A stretch of DNA of 64,000 nucleotides from Rhizopus arrhizus (Eukaryota; Mucoromycota; Mucoromycetes; Mucorales; Rhizopodaceae): NCBI GenBank assembly GCA_024220505.1, contig JAKZZE010000006.1, forward strand, positions 496,001-560,000, given 5' to 3'. The translations under genes were made by a program, and so were the position numbers. The notes beneath the pieces were generated by a model. That model was not told the origin of the DNA and did not search any database. It saw only the letters and a program-made list of their open reading frames with translations. Each line of letters opens with the position of its first letter. Position 1 is the first letter of the stretch. Of the stretch, positions 11,852 to 24,427 are shown in pieces.

Positions 11852-11950
11852 CGTTGAAGTTGCTCTTTCACTTTCTGCGACCTATTTGGATATCATGGCT
11901 TGTGATTTGCTCTTTCCATGATAATTTCACTGAGCATTTATCTTTAAAAA

Positions 11951-13169
11951 TCATTATTTTTAGCCTCTGGAAGTAGTAACAAAAGCCACTAAATAGACTT
12001 TCAAAATTCTCAAAGAAAACTATCGTCGTTCACCACAAGGTTAATCCATAGACCTTTTGCTAATCTGTTCTCTGCCTCAGGTTTTGTTGCCTTCTTCAAA
12101 CTTTGCACAGATTACGGAACATAACAAAAGAAAAAAATAAAAATAAAAAACTGACTACTTTATTTACCACTTGCAGTAGTGTACACCTTGCGGCAACTGA
12201 ATAAAACCCTTTTATAAAAGAAATTAATAACCAATGTCTTATCAAAACGGCGATAAGTAGGTTGGAAGCCATATTACAAGTCCGTTTATAAAAGGATACA
12301 ATTTTAATAATTAAACGTTAACCTTTAAAGTAATCAATTGACAAGAAAGTATAATTGATTCATTTAAAGCTTATTTCTTTAGTCATTTTCATTTCTTTCA
12401 TTCGTAATGGAGGCTTACACAATGTCTTACAAAAACGTTAATTCAAGTGTAATCGGAACGTGTATGAAACCAATCAACTTTCATATTTAAATATTCCGAA
12501 ATAAAAATTTTCATTCTTTTTCGATCTCCGGTTATAGCATTTTATTCCTCCTCTTCAAGCAACTGTCTGTGTCAGTGAAAAAGTCAAACAATAACACCCC
12601 TCAAAGCATTAAATGTCAGATGGATGTGAATGAAATCAAGAAATCTCAATGTTTATTCAATAATGAATTAAATAATAAACTACAAACATAAAAAAACCTT
12701 TTCAATTTAATGCTATTCTTTTTTTTATAAAAAAAAAATTTTTTTTTTGCACTTGTCATGTTTTGTCAATTACCAACTCCGCCATTACCGCTTTTTTATC
12801 GATCAAACAGTTTTTGAATGGTTTTCTTTTTCTTTCTTTCCTTTTCTTTTCTTATTTTGTTTCAAGTATAAAAAATAATATAGTAAGTTTTTTTTTTATT
12901 TTATTTTTAAATACGCGTACAAAAGAAAGCAAAGGAGAAAGAAAAAAATAGGTCCATGTCATATTTTTATGTACACGGACATTTTGTAAACATTCATTTT
13001 AAACCTACATTATTTAATTACACAATTTTCCCTTTTTTTCAACATGAAAAGTCAGCTTTTTATATCGGCGACTACCCTTCAAATTTGCTCTCTCTTTTTA
13101 ACTTGCTTTCTAAATAAAAAAAAGAAAACCCTTGTTAACGTTTTATTTTGATAGAAAGAAACATACATA
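11951..13169. other. Intergenic between LINE relic and Zn2Cys6 gene
   Basis: Contains a possible A-rich LINE tail (12122-12150), then low-complexity AT-rich sequence with T and A runs near 12720 and 12890. The last 200 bases are the promoter of the downstream gene. No clear element was identified and no other gene was seen. Confidence 0.5.
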
Positions 13170-14369
13170 ATGCAATCTATGCCATATTATCAACAAGGAT
13201 ATCAAGCTCCTTATCAAAATACTGTATTAAATAATGCACCAATGTTAACACATCCTAATGGCCTTCCACCTATGCAACATGCTGGTATTCCAGAACAAAT
13301 GGCTGCTGCTGCTGCTGCCGCTGCTGGATCTACTCAAGCACCTAAAAGAAAACAAGTGAAAAATGCATGTAGTAAGTTGTAAAAAAAAAAAAGAGGGTAG
13401 GAGTTTCTTTTTAATTGACAAATTTTTTTTAAAGCCAACTGTCAAAAAGCTTGCAAAAAATGTGATGATGCTAGACCCTGTCCAAGATGTATCAAATATG
13501 GTATTGCTGACACATGCGTTAATTCTGTTAGAAAAGAGCGTAAGAAAGGTATCAAACGTGGCCCCTACAAGCGTAGACAAAAGACTGGTAAGTAAAATGA
13601 CTTAAAAAAAGGAATACGCGTTTATATGTTTGATGTAGAGGATAAGACGAGAAAGTCAGAAGATCCAAATGTCCAAGCCGCCCAGTATCCACCTGCTATG
13701 CGTAATGCTATTCCATTTGGTTACCCTAGTAATTTGAATCAATACGGACAACCCTATGATCCATACAGTCAATATGCTGCTTACCATAAAGAGCAAATGA
13801 TGTCTCAACCTTACGTTGTTAACCCCGTTTATCCTCCCATGGGATACCCTGTCATGGTTACTGGTAGTAATGAAGGACAAAACCCTCAACAGCAGCAACA
13901 GCAACCTCAATCCCAACAAAATCCTCAGCAACAGCAACAGCAGCAACAATCACAGCAACAACAACCACAGCAACAAGTGACATCTAATCAACAACAACCA
14001 CAACAGCATCCTTATCCTTATCTGATGCATCAACAACAACCCTCTCCTCAAGCTGCCGCTGCCGCCGCTGCCATGGCTCGTCCTCCTTTGATACAGCAAC
14101 ACAGTGAGCATTACCCAAGCCAAGTTTACTATCAACATCAGCAACAACCACCCCAGCAGCAGCAACCTCAGCCATCACAACCACAACAAAGTCAATCACA
14201 ATCTGCTTCACAAAGAAATAGTCCTCATTTGCCTGACATCAAGTCGGATCAATCCCAACCTCAACAAACCCAAGAGTTTAATAAATCGCAAACAATGGCT
14301 ACACCTTCCACATCTACATCAACTGCCACAACATCATCTCCGGACTCTGGTAAAAAGACTTATTTTTAA
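13170..14369 (+). CDS. Zn2Cys6 (Gal4-type) transcription factor with Gln-rich tail
   Basis: Exons inferred as 13170-13371, 13435-13587 and 13639-14369 (361 residues). An N-terminal Tyr/Gln/Pro-rich segment with an Ala run (about 45-52) precedes a Zn2Cys6 cluster with Cys at 67, 70, 77, 83, 86 and 95 (ACTNCQKACKKC, then PCPRC). The cluster is followed by a basic region (KERKKGIKRGPYKRRQK). The rest is Gln/Pro/Ser-rich with long Gln stretches, typical of activation regions. Such proteins bind DNA through the binuclear zinc cluster and act in the nucleus. No fungal-specific regulatory middle domain is seen, so the target pathway cannot be named. The last intron is uncertain: splicing 14350 to about 14508 would change only the final few residues. 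Confidence 0.85.
13885..14200 (+). repeat. CAG/CAA-rich poly-Gln coding repeat
   Basis: Imperfect runs of CAG and CAA with Pro and Ser interruptions encode the Gln-rich tail of the Zn2Cys6 protein. Mixed codons make it less slippery than pure CAG. It also leaves antisense frames open (Leu-rich), which I treat as artefacts. Confidence 0.85.
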
Positions 14370-15425
14370 AAAAGCAAGATGTACATTGCAGTTTATTAAA
14401 TTAATTTTTTTTTTGTGCAAAAGCTTCTTGGGCACCCTCTCGTACTTAGGTTGTGTATTAAATATTATAGATTCTCTGACTTTTTCTCTCTTTTTTGTAT
14501 GCGTGTAGACTGACGAAAATAGAGAAAGTTGATAAAAAAAAATAATAAAACGTGTATATTTTTTTTGAACTACAGTTGGAATGTTTTTTTAATGAATTAT
14601 ACTGTGTATCAAAAGAAACCGTTCAAGACGATATGACTTGTAAAAGAGTATGTGTAATCATACTTTCATCCTTGGAGGCATTTTGACCAAAGCTATCTTC
14701 AAAAGATTGGTACCTATTCGATACTGTCTGTTCTAATTCATGTCATAATTAACCCATCTTTTTTTATATCATTTTCTAGACGACTGCAAAGGTACTCGAA
14801 ATCTGGACGTTGAAGGTCAGTAGTCAAATCATTTTTTAAACCGATTCGTATAGAACCTGGTGTGGACCAAACATGAAGCATACGCGGCTGGATTGGACTG
14901 TCTCACATGCATCCTTTGCGGATTTTGATCAAGGCCCAGGTCAGTCTTGAGTGTCAAAGGGGTGGTGCAAAGTATACATACTCCATCATCCACATGACAC
15001 GAGATTTACCAGAGTCGAGGATCAGTGTCCGATTGACCTCGAGTCTTGTCGGTTTTGTTTGTCAAAAGTAGGATCATTTCACTAGGCTTCATCTACTAAA
15101 TCACTGATGATCTGTCCAATCCAACACGGGTAATCAGATCAACTCTTTCCGGCTGAAAAAGGAGGAAGGGGGAGGGGAAGATGTAGAATGAAGGTCATGA
15201 AAGATCATCCCAAGCATCACTCCTTCTTTACTGGTAATAATCGAATCCTGCCTTTTATGAAATAAGAAAAGACTGATAAACAATATGCTTTTGGTACTCT
15301 CCTCTGCAAACAAACACAAATAAATAAAAATAACCTTTTATGTCGTACAAAATATGTTGCTTTCTATTAGAAATCTAATGTCCTTTACTACACTTGTCAT
15401 CCGAGATAGAGTTCCGATGACTTTT
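14370..15425. other. Convergent intergenic region
   Basis: Holds the 3' ends of the Zn2Cys6 gene (plus) and the P5C reductase gene (minus). Sequence around 14780-15120 is less AT-rich than its surroundings but gives no recognisable protein or structured RNA. Confidence 0.5.
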
Positions 15426-16309
15426 TTAATTTTTACACAATTCATGGGCCAATTCTTTACTTCTGTTGGTTGCAGCAAATACAGCATCATGAATGACTTG
15501 ACGAATTTGATTTGATTCCATTGATTTAATAGCAGCTTCTGTTGTTCCATTAGGAGAAGTGACCTTTTGTCTTAGTGTTGCTAAATCATCTTCAGAAGTT
15601 TGTGCCATACGAGCAGCTCCCAAGCATGTCTGCATCGTCAATGCTTTAGCATCCTTTTGACTTAGGCCAGCTGCCATTCCCGCATTTTCTATGATGAAAC
15701 AATTAAACACAAACCCCTTCCGTTCCATCCTAGCTTACCCATGGCTTCCATAAATAAAAAGAAATAAGCAGGACCACTTCCACTGATACCAGTGATTGTA
15801 TCAATCAAACCTTCATCTTCCACCCAAGACAGTTGTTTGGAGATTGAACGCATCAGGCGTTCTGTCAACTCTCGTTGTGCTTGTGTCACCAATGATGTTG
15901 CAAATAACCCCACAGCACCTTCACCAATCAATGCGGGCGTGTTTGGCATCGTACGAACGACAGGTATCTCTGTCGAATCCAACCAGCTCACGATCGATTG
16001 GGTTTCAATACCTGCCACAATCGAAATAATCAATGGCTTGGTCTCATTCAAACGACCTGCGACTCCCTTGACAACTTGATGCAGCACTTGAGGTTTCACG
16101 GCCAAGACGACAATATCCGCACCTTGCACAACCTCATCGTTATCGGTTGTGTTCAACACATCAGGGTATTTTCCTGCCATGTATTCTCGACGCTCTTTCA
16201 CAGGTTCTGAGAATCGCAAGTGGCTGTGGGGATGGGATCGATACAGTCCACCCAAGATGGCTTCGGCCATGTTGCCTCCTCCGATAAATGCAATCACTGG
16301 TTCACTCAT
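15426..16309 (-). CDS. PRO3: Pyrroline-5-carboxylate reductase
   Basis: Minus strand, two exons (16309-15739 and 15688-15426), 277 residues, the normal length. It catalyses the last step of proline synthesis, NAD(P)H-dependent reduction of 1-pyrroline-5-carboxylate to proline. The N-terminus shows the Rossmann nucleotide motif (IAFIGGGNMAEAILGG, residues about 6-21), then VLAVKPQVL, RTMPNTPALIGEG and the C-terminal signature SGSGPAYFF. The helical C-terminal dimerisation part is complete (TSPNGTTEAAI and onward). The intron lies just after the GSGPAYF region. No targeting peptide is evident, so it is probably cytosolic. The assignment is firm. Confidence 0.97.
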
Positions 16310-16571
16310 TGTTTTTAGGTTTATTTTTTAAAGGAAAAAAAAAAAAAAGAAAAGATGGGGGAGAAAAAAGATTTTTGATGGCAAATAAGGGAAACCTTCT
16401 TGATTGGATAGTCACAATGAGTCTTATCACTTTAAACTCATTTTAAAATTTCCTTTTTTCCAAAAAAAAAAAATGAAAAAAAATACAGTAGTGGCGGGAA
16501 ATAAAATAAAGTACAGTTAGGGTCTTTTGACATCTGGTGGCAAGTACCTATTCAAACTTTAAGTGCAAAAT

Positions 16572-16574
<3 letters not shown>

Positions 16575-16629
<55 letters not shown>
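16575..16629 (+). repeat. T55 homopolymer
   Basis: Uninterrupted run of about 55 T, roughly 270 bases upstream of the P5C reductase start (A55 on the gene's strand). Exact length may be unreliable. Poly(dA:dT) tracts exclude nucleosomes, so a promoter effect is possible but unproven. Confidence 0.9.
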
Positions 16630-16630
<1 letters not shown>

Positions 16631-19600
16631 GAGAAGGTAACTATTTAGCTAAGAGTGATGATGAGATTACCAACAGATTGTGATACATTCTTGCTGTCGA
16701 TGGGTCTTTTCATACAACTGCTTTCTCTTGGAATGGTATACACGCAGCACGTCAATCCAATCCTTGATCAAAACACAAGAGGTCTTGAAGTTGGACGCTT
16801 CCCTTCCTTCCTTCTTTGCTTATAAAAGAAAATGATACTCCTTGCCACTCTGGAATTTGTGGTTTACTTGGTTAAAGAACAACGTTTCTATACAGAAGAT
16901 GTTGCATGGGATTCGATAGACGCAAACACGTTTAGATATTTAGCAGTTTTTCAGCTCTCTCTCTCTCTCTGTCCTTGGGATTCAGTTAACATGTTCGTTT
17001 CAGAGGACTCCTAAATCAAAAAAGGTGGATGATCGAGCCTTGATCAAACTTTACCTTCAATCATGAGGAGATCACCACCAGAAATGGTCTTAAAAATAGA
17101 AAATCGCTTGTCACCTCTCGCTTGGACCGAGAAAATGTATCAACTTACCACCCATCAAACATTCTGTAATTGTCAAGATGAATGATGAAGGGCATCAAAA
17201 TTTCAAAAAAAAAAAGGTATCCATGACAAAAAATAATAATCATTGACGTTGATATTTTAGACTTTTACATGATGTTCTCTAATTGGATGAGATAATTGGA
17301 TAGCGTCGTAACATACCAAAGACTTTTAATTTTTTACAATTCCATTTTGCATAAATTAAAGGTTTTCTCAGACCGAGAATACAATTGGAGCATGAAATTT
17401 ATTTACTTTATACATTCATTTGAAAGAAAGAAAAAGTCCGAATACCCAACACATTTAAATGATTCAGACATAGGAATATGTGCGGAATCGAATAGAATTC
17501 TATAGAGAAAGAGCACAAAGGAAAAGCTACTGTCATCATTATACGGTACAAGGAGAGAGAGAAAAGCAAGGTACATTCTGTATAACGAACAAGCTTTTCA
17601 CCTGTTGATTCAATTTCACAAGGTCAAAAGGAGCGGCCAGTCGCAGGTTTAGCCTCGGCAGTGACAAGATCATGTCAAGTGCTTTGGATTTTTATAAAAA
17701 CAATAGAATCAAGATTAAACCTGCCTGGATCTTTTTCGTTCTGCTGAGTGTGTCGCCTATTTGCCCTACATTAAAATGCTAATGACTGATTTATAAAAAT
17801 CTTTTTCGTAAATTTCATTTTTACCATGGATGCTTCACTATTTCCTCTGTGCCAAAAAATGAGCTTTATAGTATACGACATAAAAGTATGCACACAAGTA
17901 TCTTTGATACCAGAGCCTCCAAAAGACAAATGCAATCTAGGGACTTTATGAAATATAGGCTATCGATACTCACGGTGATACGTGTCAACAGAATATGAAA
18001 TTTTACATAATATGCGACATGTTATCAATTTGGATGGCGCTTTTATTGTCTGCTGTTGCTACTTCAGTAAATACATTTATAGTTTCCAATTGCAACTTCG
18101 TCTATTTGTTGTTGTTACTAAACTTGAACTGGGTACAGAAGGTTAGCTAGTGATTCTATAAAAGTTAACCAAAGGAAATCAAGAATAGTACAGGAGACAA
18201 ATCTGAGCATTATTTAAATATCAAGGATCTAACCACTGATAGTCGAAATTGAGCAATGTTGACACCAGTGAATTGTGGATCTCAATTCCTATATATTTGT
18301 TAATAGACTTGTTTATCGCTTTAGTAAAGAAATATCTATATACAGTCAAGCACACTATTGATTTGTCGAAAAAAAAAAAAGTTAAAGTAAGCCTGGTTTT
18401 CCCATCTATTATTGTTTAGTTACAGAAGGCTTAAATCTGAGACCTAGTTGACATCTTCCTGTGCTAGTCCAAGAACGTCTTTAAATACCCCTTTTTTACT
18501 TTTGAGTAGTCATGGAAAAACTAAATTGTGGTTTTTTAGTTTTGTCTACTAGGGCCGAGTTGAGGGTGATGGTGTTATTATATACATATTCTATTGAAGT
18601 GTCATGTCATGCCATTCAACGTTTCAGAAATATTCCTATATAAGATATTGTCGATAATCAACGATACAACCTGTGAAAGAATATGATAATTCTTTTCAAG
18701 AGTATTTCTAGTGCAATCAAAATAACACGAGTTTAACTGACTATGATATGATCCAATATAGCTGTTGGTAACAAAGGAGTATTTTTTTCTCCAAGGATGA
18801 GCCCATAGCTGTCTTGTTGTATGACAGTTCTCAAAGTAATAATTGAAAAGAAAAACTGACAAGACAACTATTACATTTAAAACAGCTCAGGTCATAGCAT
18901 ATGCTTGTACAGTTTCCATTACAGAATGAACAAATTTGATACTTGCTCCTATTTGTTTTTCTCATGTTCTTTTCATATCCCAATGACACAATCATATTTT
19001 GATTAATTCAAAAGACTTTACGAATAGTAAATGTTTCAGTCTGATTGCAATCAATTATTATCTTTTTAGCCAAAAGATTATTACAAGTAACTTTTTTTAT
19101 GAGTTTCACAAAGACACCAATGAGTGAGTTTATCCACTATACTTTTGATGTCAAAACAAAAATAAAGCTTCACAATCAGACTAAACGTCAACCATCTTTT
19201 TATGATAGAAGACTGGTTTACGATGAGTATAATTAATATTATTCATGTTAAAGTTGTCCATTTTACTGCTTAATTTACTATCAAAGGGAGAGGAGAAAGG
19301 TACAAGTTGCTTTTGAGTACGAATTTTTTTTTTTAAAAAAAAAAAGAAAATAATGACTGCTGAAGGGCTCTAAACTTCTAGCTTGATAAAATGGATTTGA
19401 ATGTGAAAGAGTATTTCCATTAACTTCAGACGATTCTAGTTTTTTTCAAGATAAAATTATATTCCAGATGATGTTATCAAGAAAATTCGAATTTAAAACA
19501 AGACGCTTTTTAATGTGTGCTTTTATGATTAAGAAATAACGCAAGATATCTTGATAGATATCTAATTTGTCCAAAAGCTAATGTTTTAAAGTAAAGTACG

Positions 19601-20732
19601 ATAGTGTAGATCATTAAAAGTAAACGAAAATGACGACGTAGAGTCTTCTTTGATCCCCGTAGTTTTAGACAGGACCACACGCTGAAAATTCCTTTTAAGT
19701 CTTTCATTACGTTAGAACTGCATGCTTATTTTTTCATTGATACACACTAACACATTAAGCGTTGTTGTCAATATAAAACAAGTAGTTACAGATAGAAATG
19801 CATTGGAATGTATTTGTTGGATTTCAAGGAGCTGTCCCTTTCATTCTGTGGAGCTTCCAAACATCTTTTTTGATCCTTGATGAGAGACAAATGTTGGGAG
19901 AAAGGACGACGAGCTGTTTGACATGTTTTTGTTTTTAAACCTGCATTTAATGATCCAGCATGTTTTCATTAGTTCATGCCCTCCCTTGTCGTCCTTCTCA
20001 CAGTCCATCATCACTTTCAACAGGATTGCTCATCAGCATTTTTATCATCTTTTCTGTACACACTTTTGAAAGAAGCGATTGGATTGCTATGTGGGGTCGA
20101 GAGGGGGGGGGGCACAGAGATCTAAAGCGATCCCTTTCTCCTTTTTCCAATAGTTGTGTAAACATGGATCTACTGAGTAAAAAGCATCACTTTGCGTTAC
20201 AGAAGCAGACAGACGAAGCATCAAAGAGAGATGTCCTTGTTCATTGCTTTCTTTGAAAGCCTTGAATAAAGCAACTGCGATCTTGAAGAAGGTTGTTGAT
20301 GTCAGTCAATTATTAAAACTCAAAACATAAAAGAGAATCTGTTGATTCATTAGCATGATGGATGACATATGTGAGGTCACTGAAATAGGGCGATTGTCTG
20401 GATGAAATGTGTTTATTTTTGGTAGACTCCCTTTGATTTGCTGCCTTTTAGGCATTTGTTTAAAGGGGAAATGATTAGAGACGAATACGACTACCTCTTG
20501 ATTATCAAGAGTACAAAGAAAAATTCAAGAAAAAAAAAAAAAGAACTTGAGAATTGAATAGATGTAGTTTACAAAATGAGCGTGTAGTTCAAAGCGCTCT
20601 CTATTTTCATACAGAAACCAAATCAATACATCACAAGACTTTCTGCTTCTCCTTCGGTAATGAAAGAAGAGGAGCAAGATACAAAAAGGCAGGAATAGAG
20701 GATAGAGTGAGATAAAGATTATGTGAAAAGAG

Positions 20733-20873
<141 letters not shown>

Positions 20874-21763
20874 AACCTATCTGGGAATTTCATTGTATTC
20901 TTATCAAGCTAGGCATACATTCCCCTTCTTAGGGTCTTGAGTGTTTGTGCTCGATTATGTTAATTTGCTTTTAAGTTTACATTTAAGTCAAGTACCTGCT
21001 TTTTTTTTTTTTTGACGCCACCGACACCTCCCTTTAAATCAAACATTTCAATGGTAATAAAAGAAATTTGATGAGAAACTCAAAGATTAAACAAGGCTTT
21101 GGACTTGATAAATAATGACAGTATCCTCAAATGATGAAAAAATGATTAATACGCGCTAAAGTAGATAAGAAAGTCTTTGTAGGAGAGACAACTAGAATTG
21201 GCTGTTGATAGGAGAGCCTTACATCTTTGATAATCATAAGAGATCTAAACCGAAAATCCCTTACAGCAGTAAGAAATAGTTCATGATAGTTATGGTGGCT
21301 CAATCTAGTGATAATGAGAGGAAAATGGGCAGAGAGAATGAATAGTGTTTGCCCTAAAGATGACTCATGCTTTTTGAGTGTGAGATCAGCCAGAGCATTG
21401 ATCCCCGCCAAACAATAAGTAAACTATATTTAGAAGTTTATCATTTACACAACTTTCTGCTCCTCTCTTTCTTTTTTTGTTAAAGAAAAAGAAAGCAAAT
21501 TGAGAGAAAGAGAGGAGCGTGAGTATCAAACGAGGAGCTTTTTCATTTGCGTCCATCTACCCCTCTTGCTCTCTCCTCTCTTGTTCAAAGGTCCTTTCTT
21601 CCCCCATTTTTTTTTTCTCCTATTCATTTTGATTGTTGCACTAAAAATATTGAATACTTTTATTTCGGACTTTTTGACACTTATTTTTCTTTTCTTCTTT
21701 TATATATACAACACAGTAACATTCCCCCCCTCCTTTCCTTTTCAACGATAACAACTATAAACT

Positions 21764-22399
21764 ATGGGAGCTAATTTATCAAAGGCATTATCAAAAATGT
21801 TTGGTAATAAAGAAATGCGCATATTAATGTTAGGCTTAGATGCTGCTGGCAAAACAAGTAAGTAAGAGAGTAAATGAGCAAGGTTAATCTGATGTTCTAT
21901 TAGCTATTCTTTACAAGTTAAAATTGAATCAATCAGTGACTACTATTCCAACAGTTGGTTTTAATGTAGAGTCAGTTGTTTACAAGAATGTGAAGTTTAA
22001 TGTTTGGGTAAAGATATAAATAAAATAAAGAAGACGAGTATTGAAGGTTATTAGGATGTGGGAGGTCAAGACAAGATTCGTAACTTATGGAGACATTATT
22101 ACACTGGTACTCAAGGATTAATTTTTGTTATTGATTCTCAAGACAGAGATCGTATTGATGAAGCAAGACAAGAATTACATCGTATCTTGTCTGATCGAGA
22201 AATGAAGGATTGTTTATTACTCGTATTTGCCAACAAACAAGATTTACCTGATGCTATGCCGCCAAGTGAGGTAACAGAGAAATTAGGCTTAGATAAGATG
22301 AAGGATAGACCTTGGTATGTGTATCCTTCATGCGCAACCACAGGAGAAGGACTGTATCAGGGATTGAACTGGTTAAGCCAAAATGTAAAATCAAAATAA
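21764..22399 (+). CDS. arf6: Arf6-like small GTPase
   Basis: Three exons (21764-21857, 21904-22007, 22055-22399), 180 residues, standard Arf length. It begins MGANLSK, so Gly2 is available for myristoylation. It has the P-loop GLDAAGKT, switch [11 protein letters not shown], switch [16 protein letters not shown] and SCAT. The short N-terminus, [12 protein letters not shown] and [14 protein letters not shown] favour the Arf6 (yeast Arf3) class over Arf1. Family knowledge: it controls plasma-membrane and endosomal trafficking, actin and polarised growth. Its stop codon lies one base from the stop of the opposite kinase gene. Confidence 0.95.
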
Positions 22400-22400
22400 T

Positions 22401-23551
22401 TTATTTTTTAATAAAGTGATGTCTATGTCTTTTAAAATTTTCAAAACATACACCAATTGAACTTATCCAATCCGATCTTAAACACTGTTCGATCGTCCAA
22501 CGTGTATTAGGATCAGGATCAAACATACCAAAGAGACATTCCTTTTCTTGTTCACTACATTTTGATAAAGGCAACCAATCTCTTTTGGCTTCCAAGAATT
22601 CGATATAACTTGGATCAGTTTGATTTGCTATCAAGAAAGGTATACGACGATAAAGCATGACATGCCAAGTCACTGCAGAACTCCAAATGTCCAATGCTTT
22701 GGCATCATATTCTGTGCTGGTCAATATCTCTGGAGACCAATAAGGTTCTGAACCACATTTACCCTTTGAATACCTTGGCTCTAAATCAAAGCAAGATTGA
22801 ACTACATCTGCCACACCAAAGTCACCAATCTTGAGCAGACCATCAGTTGTCATGATTAAATTTTCAGGTTTGATATCTCGATGGGCAACACCACTTGAAT
22901 GAATGTGATTTAAACCAAGCAAGAGTTGTTTAAATAAACAATCCATTTCATCATCATTTAAATCAAATTGTTGTATGACTGATAATAAATCACCTCCAGC
23001 ACACTAAGATATAAATGAATAAAGCAGATGTTAAAGATTTAAACATTTACATATTCCATAATAATACACCATCTCCCTTTTTTATCTTTTAATAAATCAT
23101 AAACAGAGACTACATGTTGATGAAAGAGTGTCTTTGATATACAAAATTCACTTGTCAACTGTTTATCATAACCTTTCTCTGTTTCATCTTTTTCCTTCTT
23201 TTTATATATTTTCATCGCAACCAACTTATTTCCTTTTGTTGGTTCCAATAAACGTAATTTGGCACTTGCACCAGATCCTATCTTCTTACCCAACTTATAA
23301 TTCTTGTATTTATCTTGCAACACAATCGATGGTCTTGCTCTTTCACTGATAGATGAAGGAGTGGATAGATTGGATGAAGATGAATAAATAGTGTTGGTTG
23401 CTGTAATTGAACAAGAGTTTGTATAAAATAATACATCTTTACGTAAAGATAGATTAGATAGTTTTCTTTTCAAAAAGGAAGATTTGCTGGGTTGATCATC
23501 TTCTGGTGGAGATAATAAAATGACAGGTTGTTGTATATCACTCGTTGTCAT
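22401..23551 (-). CDS. NPR1/HAL5-type serine/threonine kinase
   Basis: Minus strand, exons 23551-23051 and 23003-22401, 367 residues. A Ser/Thr-rich N-terminal region of about 85 residues precedes a full kinase domain. Visible motifs are a glycine loop (LGKKIGSGASAKLRLL), VAIK-type Lys (VAMKIYKKK), HRDIKPENL, DFGVAD, and SPE in place of APE (YWSPEIL). The insert after DFG (CFDLEPRYSKGKCGSEPYW) and the DIWSSAVTWHVMLYRRIPF helix are typical of the fungal HAL4/HAL5/NPR1 group, which regulates permeases and ion transporters at the plasma membrane. The kinase is certain; the subfamily is inferred. It is tail-to-tail with arf6 with one base between stops, so the mRNAs must overlap. Confidence 0.9.
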
Positions 23552-23763
23552 CCTATTATCCTTAATGACCTTTCTTTTTCAAAAATAAATAAATAAAATA
23601 AAAAAAAGAGAGAAAAGGGTTTGGATGCATCGTACTTTCTATCTTTTTTCCCCTTTTTCTTTTTTTTTTTTTTCCCTCTTCTAGCCCCCCCCCCTCTCCC
23701 TTTTCTTTTATAAAATATAGACCAAAAAAAAAAGTTTTCTGCAAGATGACAAAGAGTACATTT

Positions 23764-24234
23764 TTATTTTGTTTCCAAATCAGGCATCCTAAGCACCTTC
23801 TTTTCTTCATTTTTCGCATGTTGTTTTATTAATTGAAATATCTCACTCTTTTGCCATTTTTCAGGTATAGGTTTCTTTTCAGTTGCCCAATAAAAGATAT
23901 CCCAATCAGGTTCGTCTAATAATTGATCATATTCTTTGAGTTGGTCTGCATTAAACTTAGGTAACCATGTTTTGGCAAAAGTAGATAGCAGTAAATCAGT
24001 TTCCAAGATACCTCGCTTTCTACTTTGGTAAGTCAATCGACGTCTCTTGTCTTCTGTCTTTTCGTTTGGTCGAGGAATCGGTGGCAAGTTGGGATAAGAA
24101 CTTTCGAGGGCTGCTTCCTTTGAGTGACGAATAGCTAAATCAGGGAAAGGGTCTTTGTTATCTGCAATATGACGACGTTGAAGACAAACTAAAGTTTTAT
24201 GGTAACTGGAACGAAGACGGGTTAATCTAAGCAT
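23764..24234 (-). CDS. SDH5: Succinate dehydrogenase assembly factor 2 (Sdh5-type)
   Basis: Single exon, 156 residues. The first 25 or so residues are basic and Ser/Thr/Leu-rich without acids (MLRLTRLRSSYHKTLVCLQR), a mitochondrial presequence. The core has the family signature RRRLTYQSRKRGILETDLLL, STFAKTWLPKF, then YDQLLDEPDWDIFYWATEKK. Family role: it promotes covalent attachment of FAD to the succinate dehydrogenase flavoprotein in the matrix. It lies 212 bases upstream of the kinase gene on the same strand. Confidence 0.95.
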   Translation of the reverse strand: MLRLTRLRSSYHKTLVCLQRRHIADNKDPFPDLAIRHSKEAALESSYPNLPPIPRPNEKTEDKRRRLTYQSRKRGILETDLLLSTFAKTWLPKFNADQLKEYDQLLDEPDWDIFYWATEKKPIPEKWQKSEIFQLIKQHAKNEEKKVLRMPDLETK

Positions 24235-24427
24235 GAAAGAAAAGAAAGAGAAGAAAAAAAAAAAATAACAAGGGTACTTTACTACGTAGTTTTTGATTTT
24301 ATTTATGCGCTAATTAAAAGTATATTTTGCGTGATTGGCTAAAATAGTTTACCCTAAAAATAAAAAGGATGAAGGTTACTATCATTTTGAAATGAACAAA
24401 TGTGATTGTATCGAGTTTATTTATAAA

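Larger units (their letters stand above)
8590..11950 (+). mobile_element. Degenerate non-LTR retrotransposon (LINE with APE-type endonuclease)
   Basis: A decayed LINE read on the plus strand, spread over many frames. In order: an acidic ORF1-like tail (8616-8903, with PDYLPSADD), an endonuclease start (9050-9082, YDLIAIQETHA with the catalytic Glu), a linker with SSQWWREEGERSDAYFYR (about 9430-9482), reverse-transcriptase blocks (about 9780-10560, including AYADDMTVFL), and a C-terminal CCHC finger (about 11700-11760, CVYCGS ... H ... C). Frameshifts and stops make it inactive. The 5' boundary is uncertain and ORF1 remnants may reach back to about 7700. An A-rich stretch at 12122-12150 may be the old tail. 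No target-site duplication was resolved. Confidence 0.85.

Noticed and set aside
13656..14211. Leu/Val-rich antisense frames opposite the Zn2Cys6 gene
   Set aside because: Shadows of CAG/CAA codons; no start context, motif or splice support.
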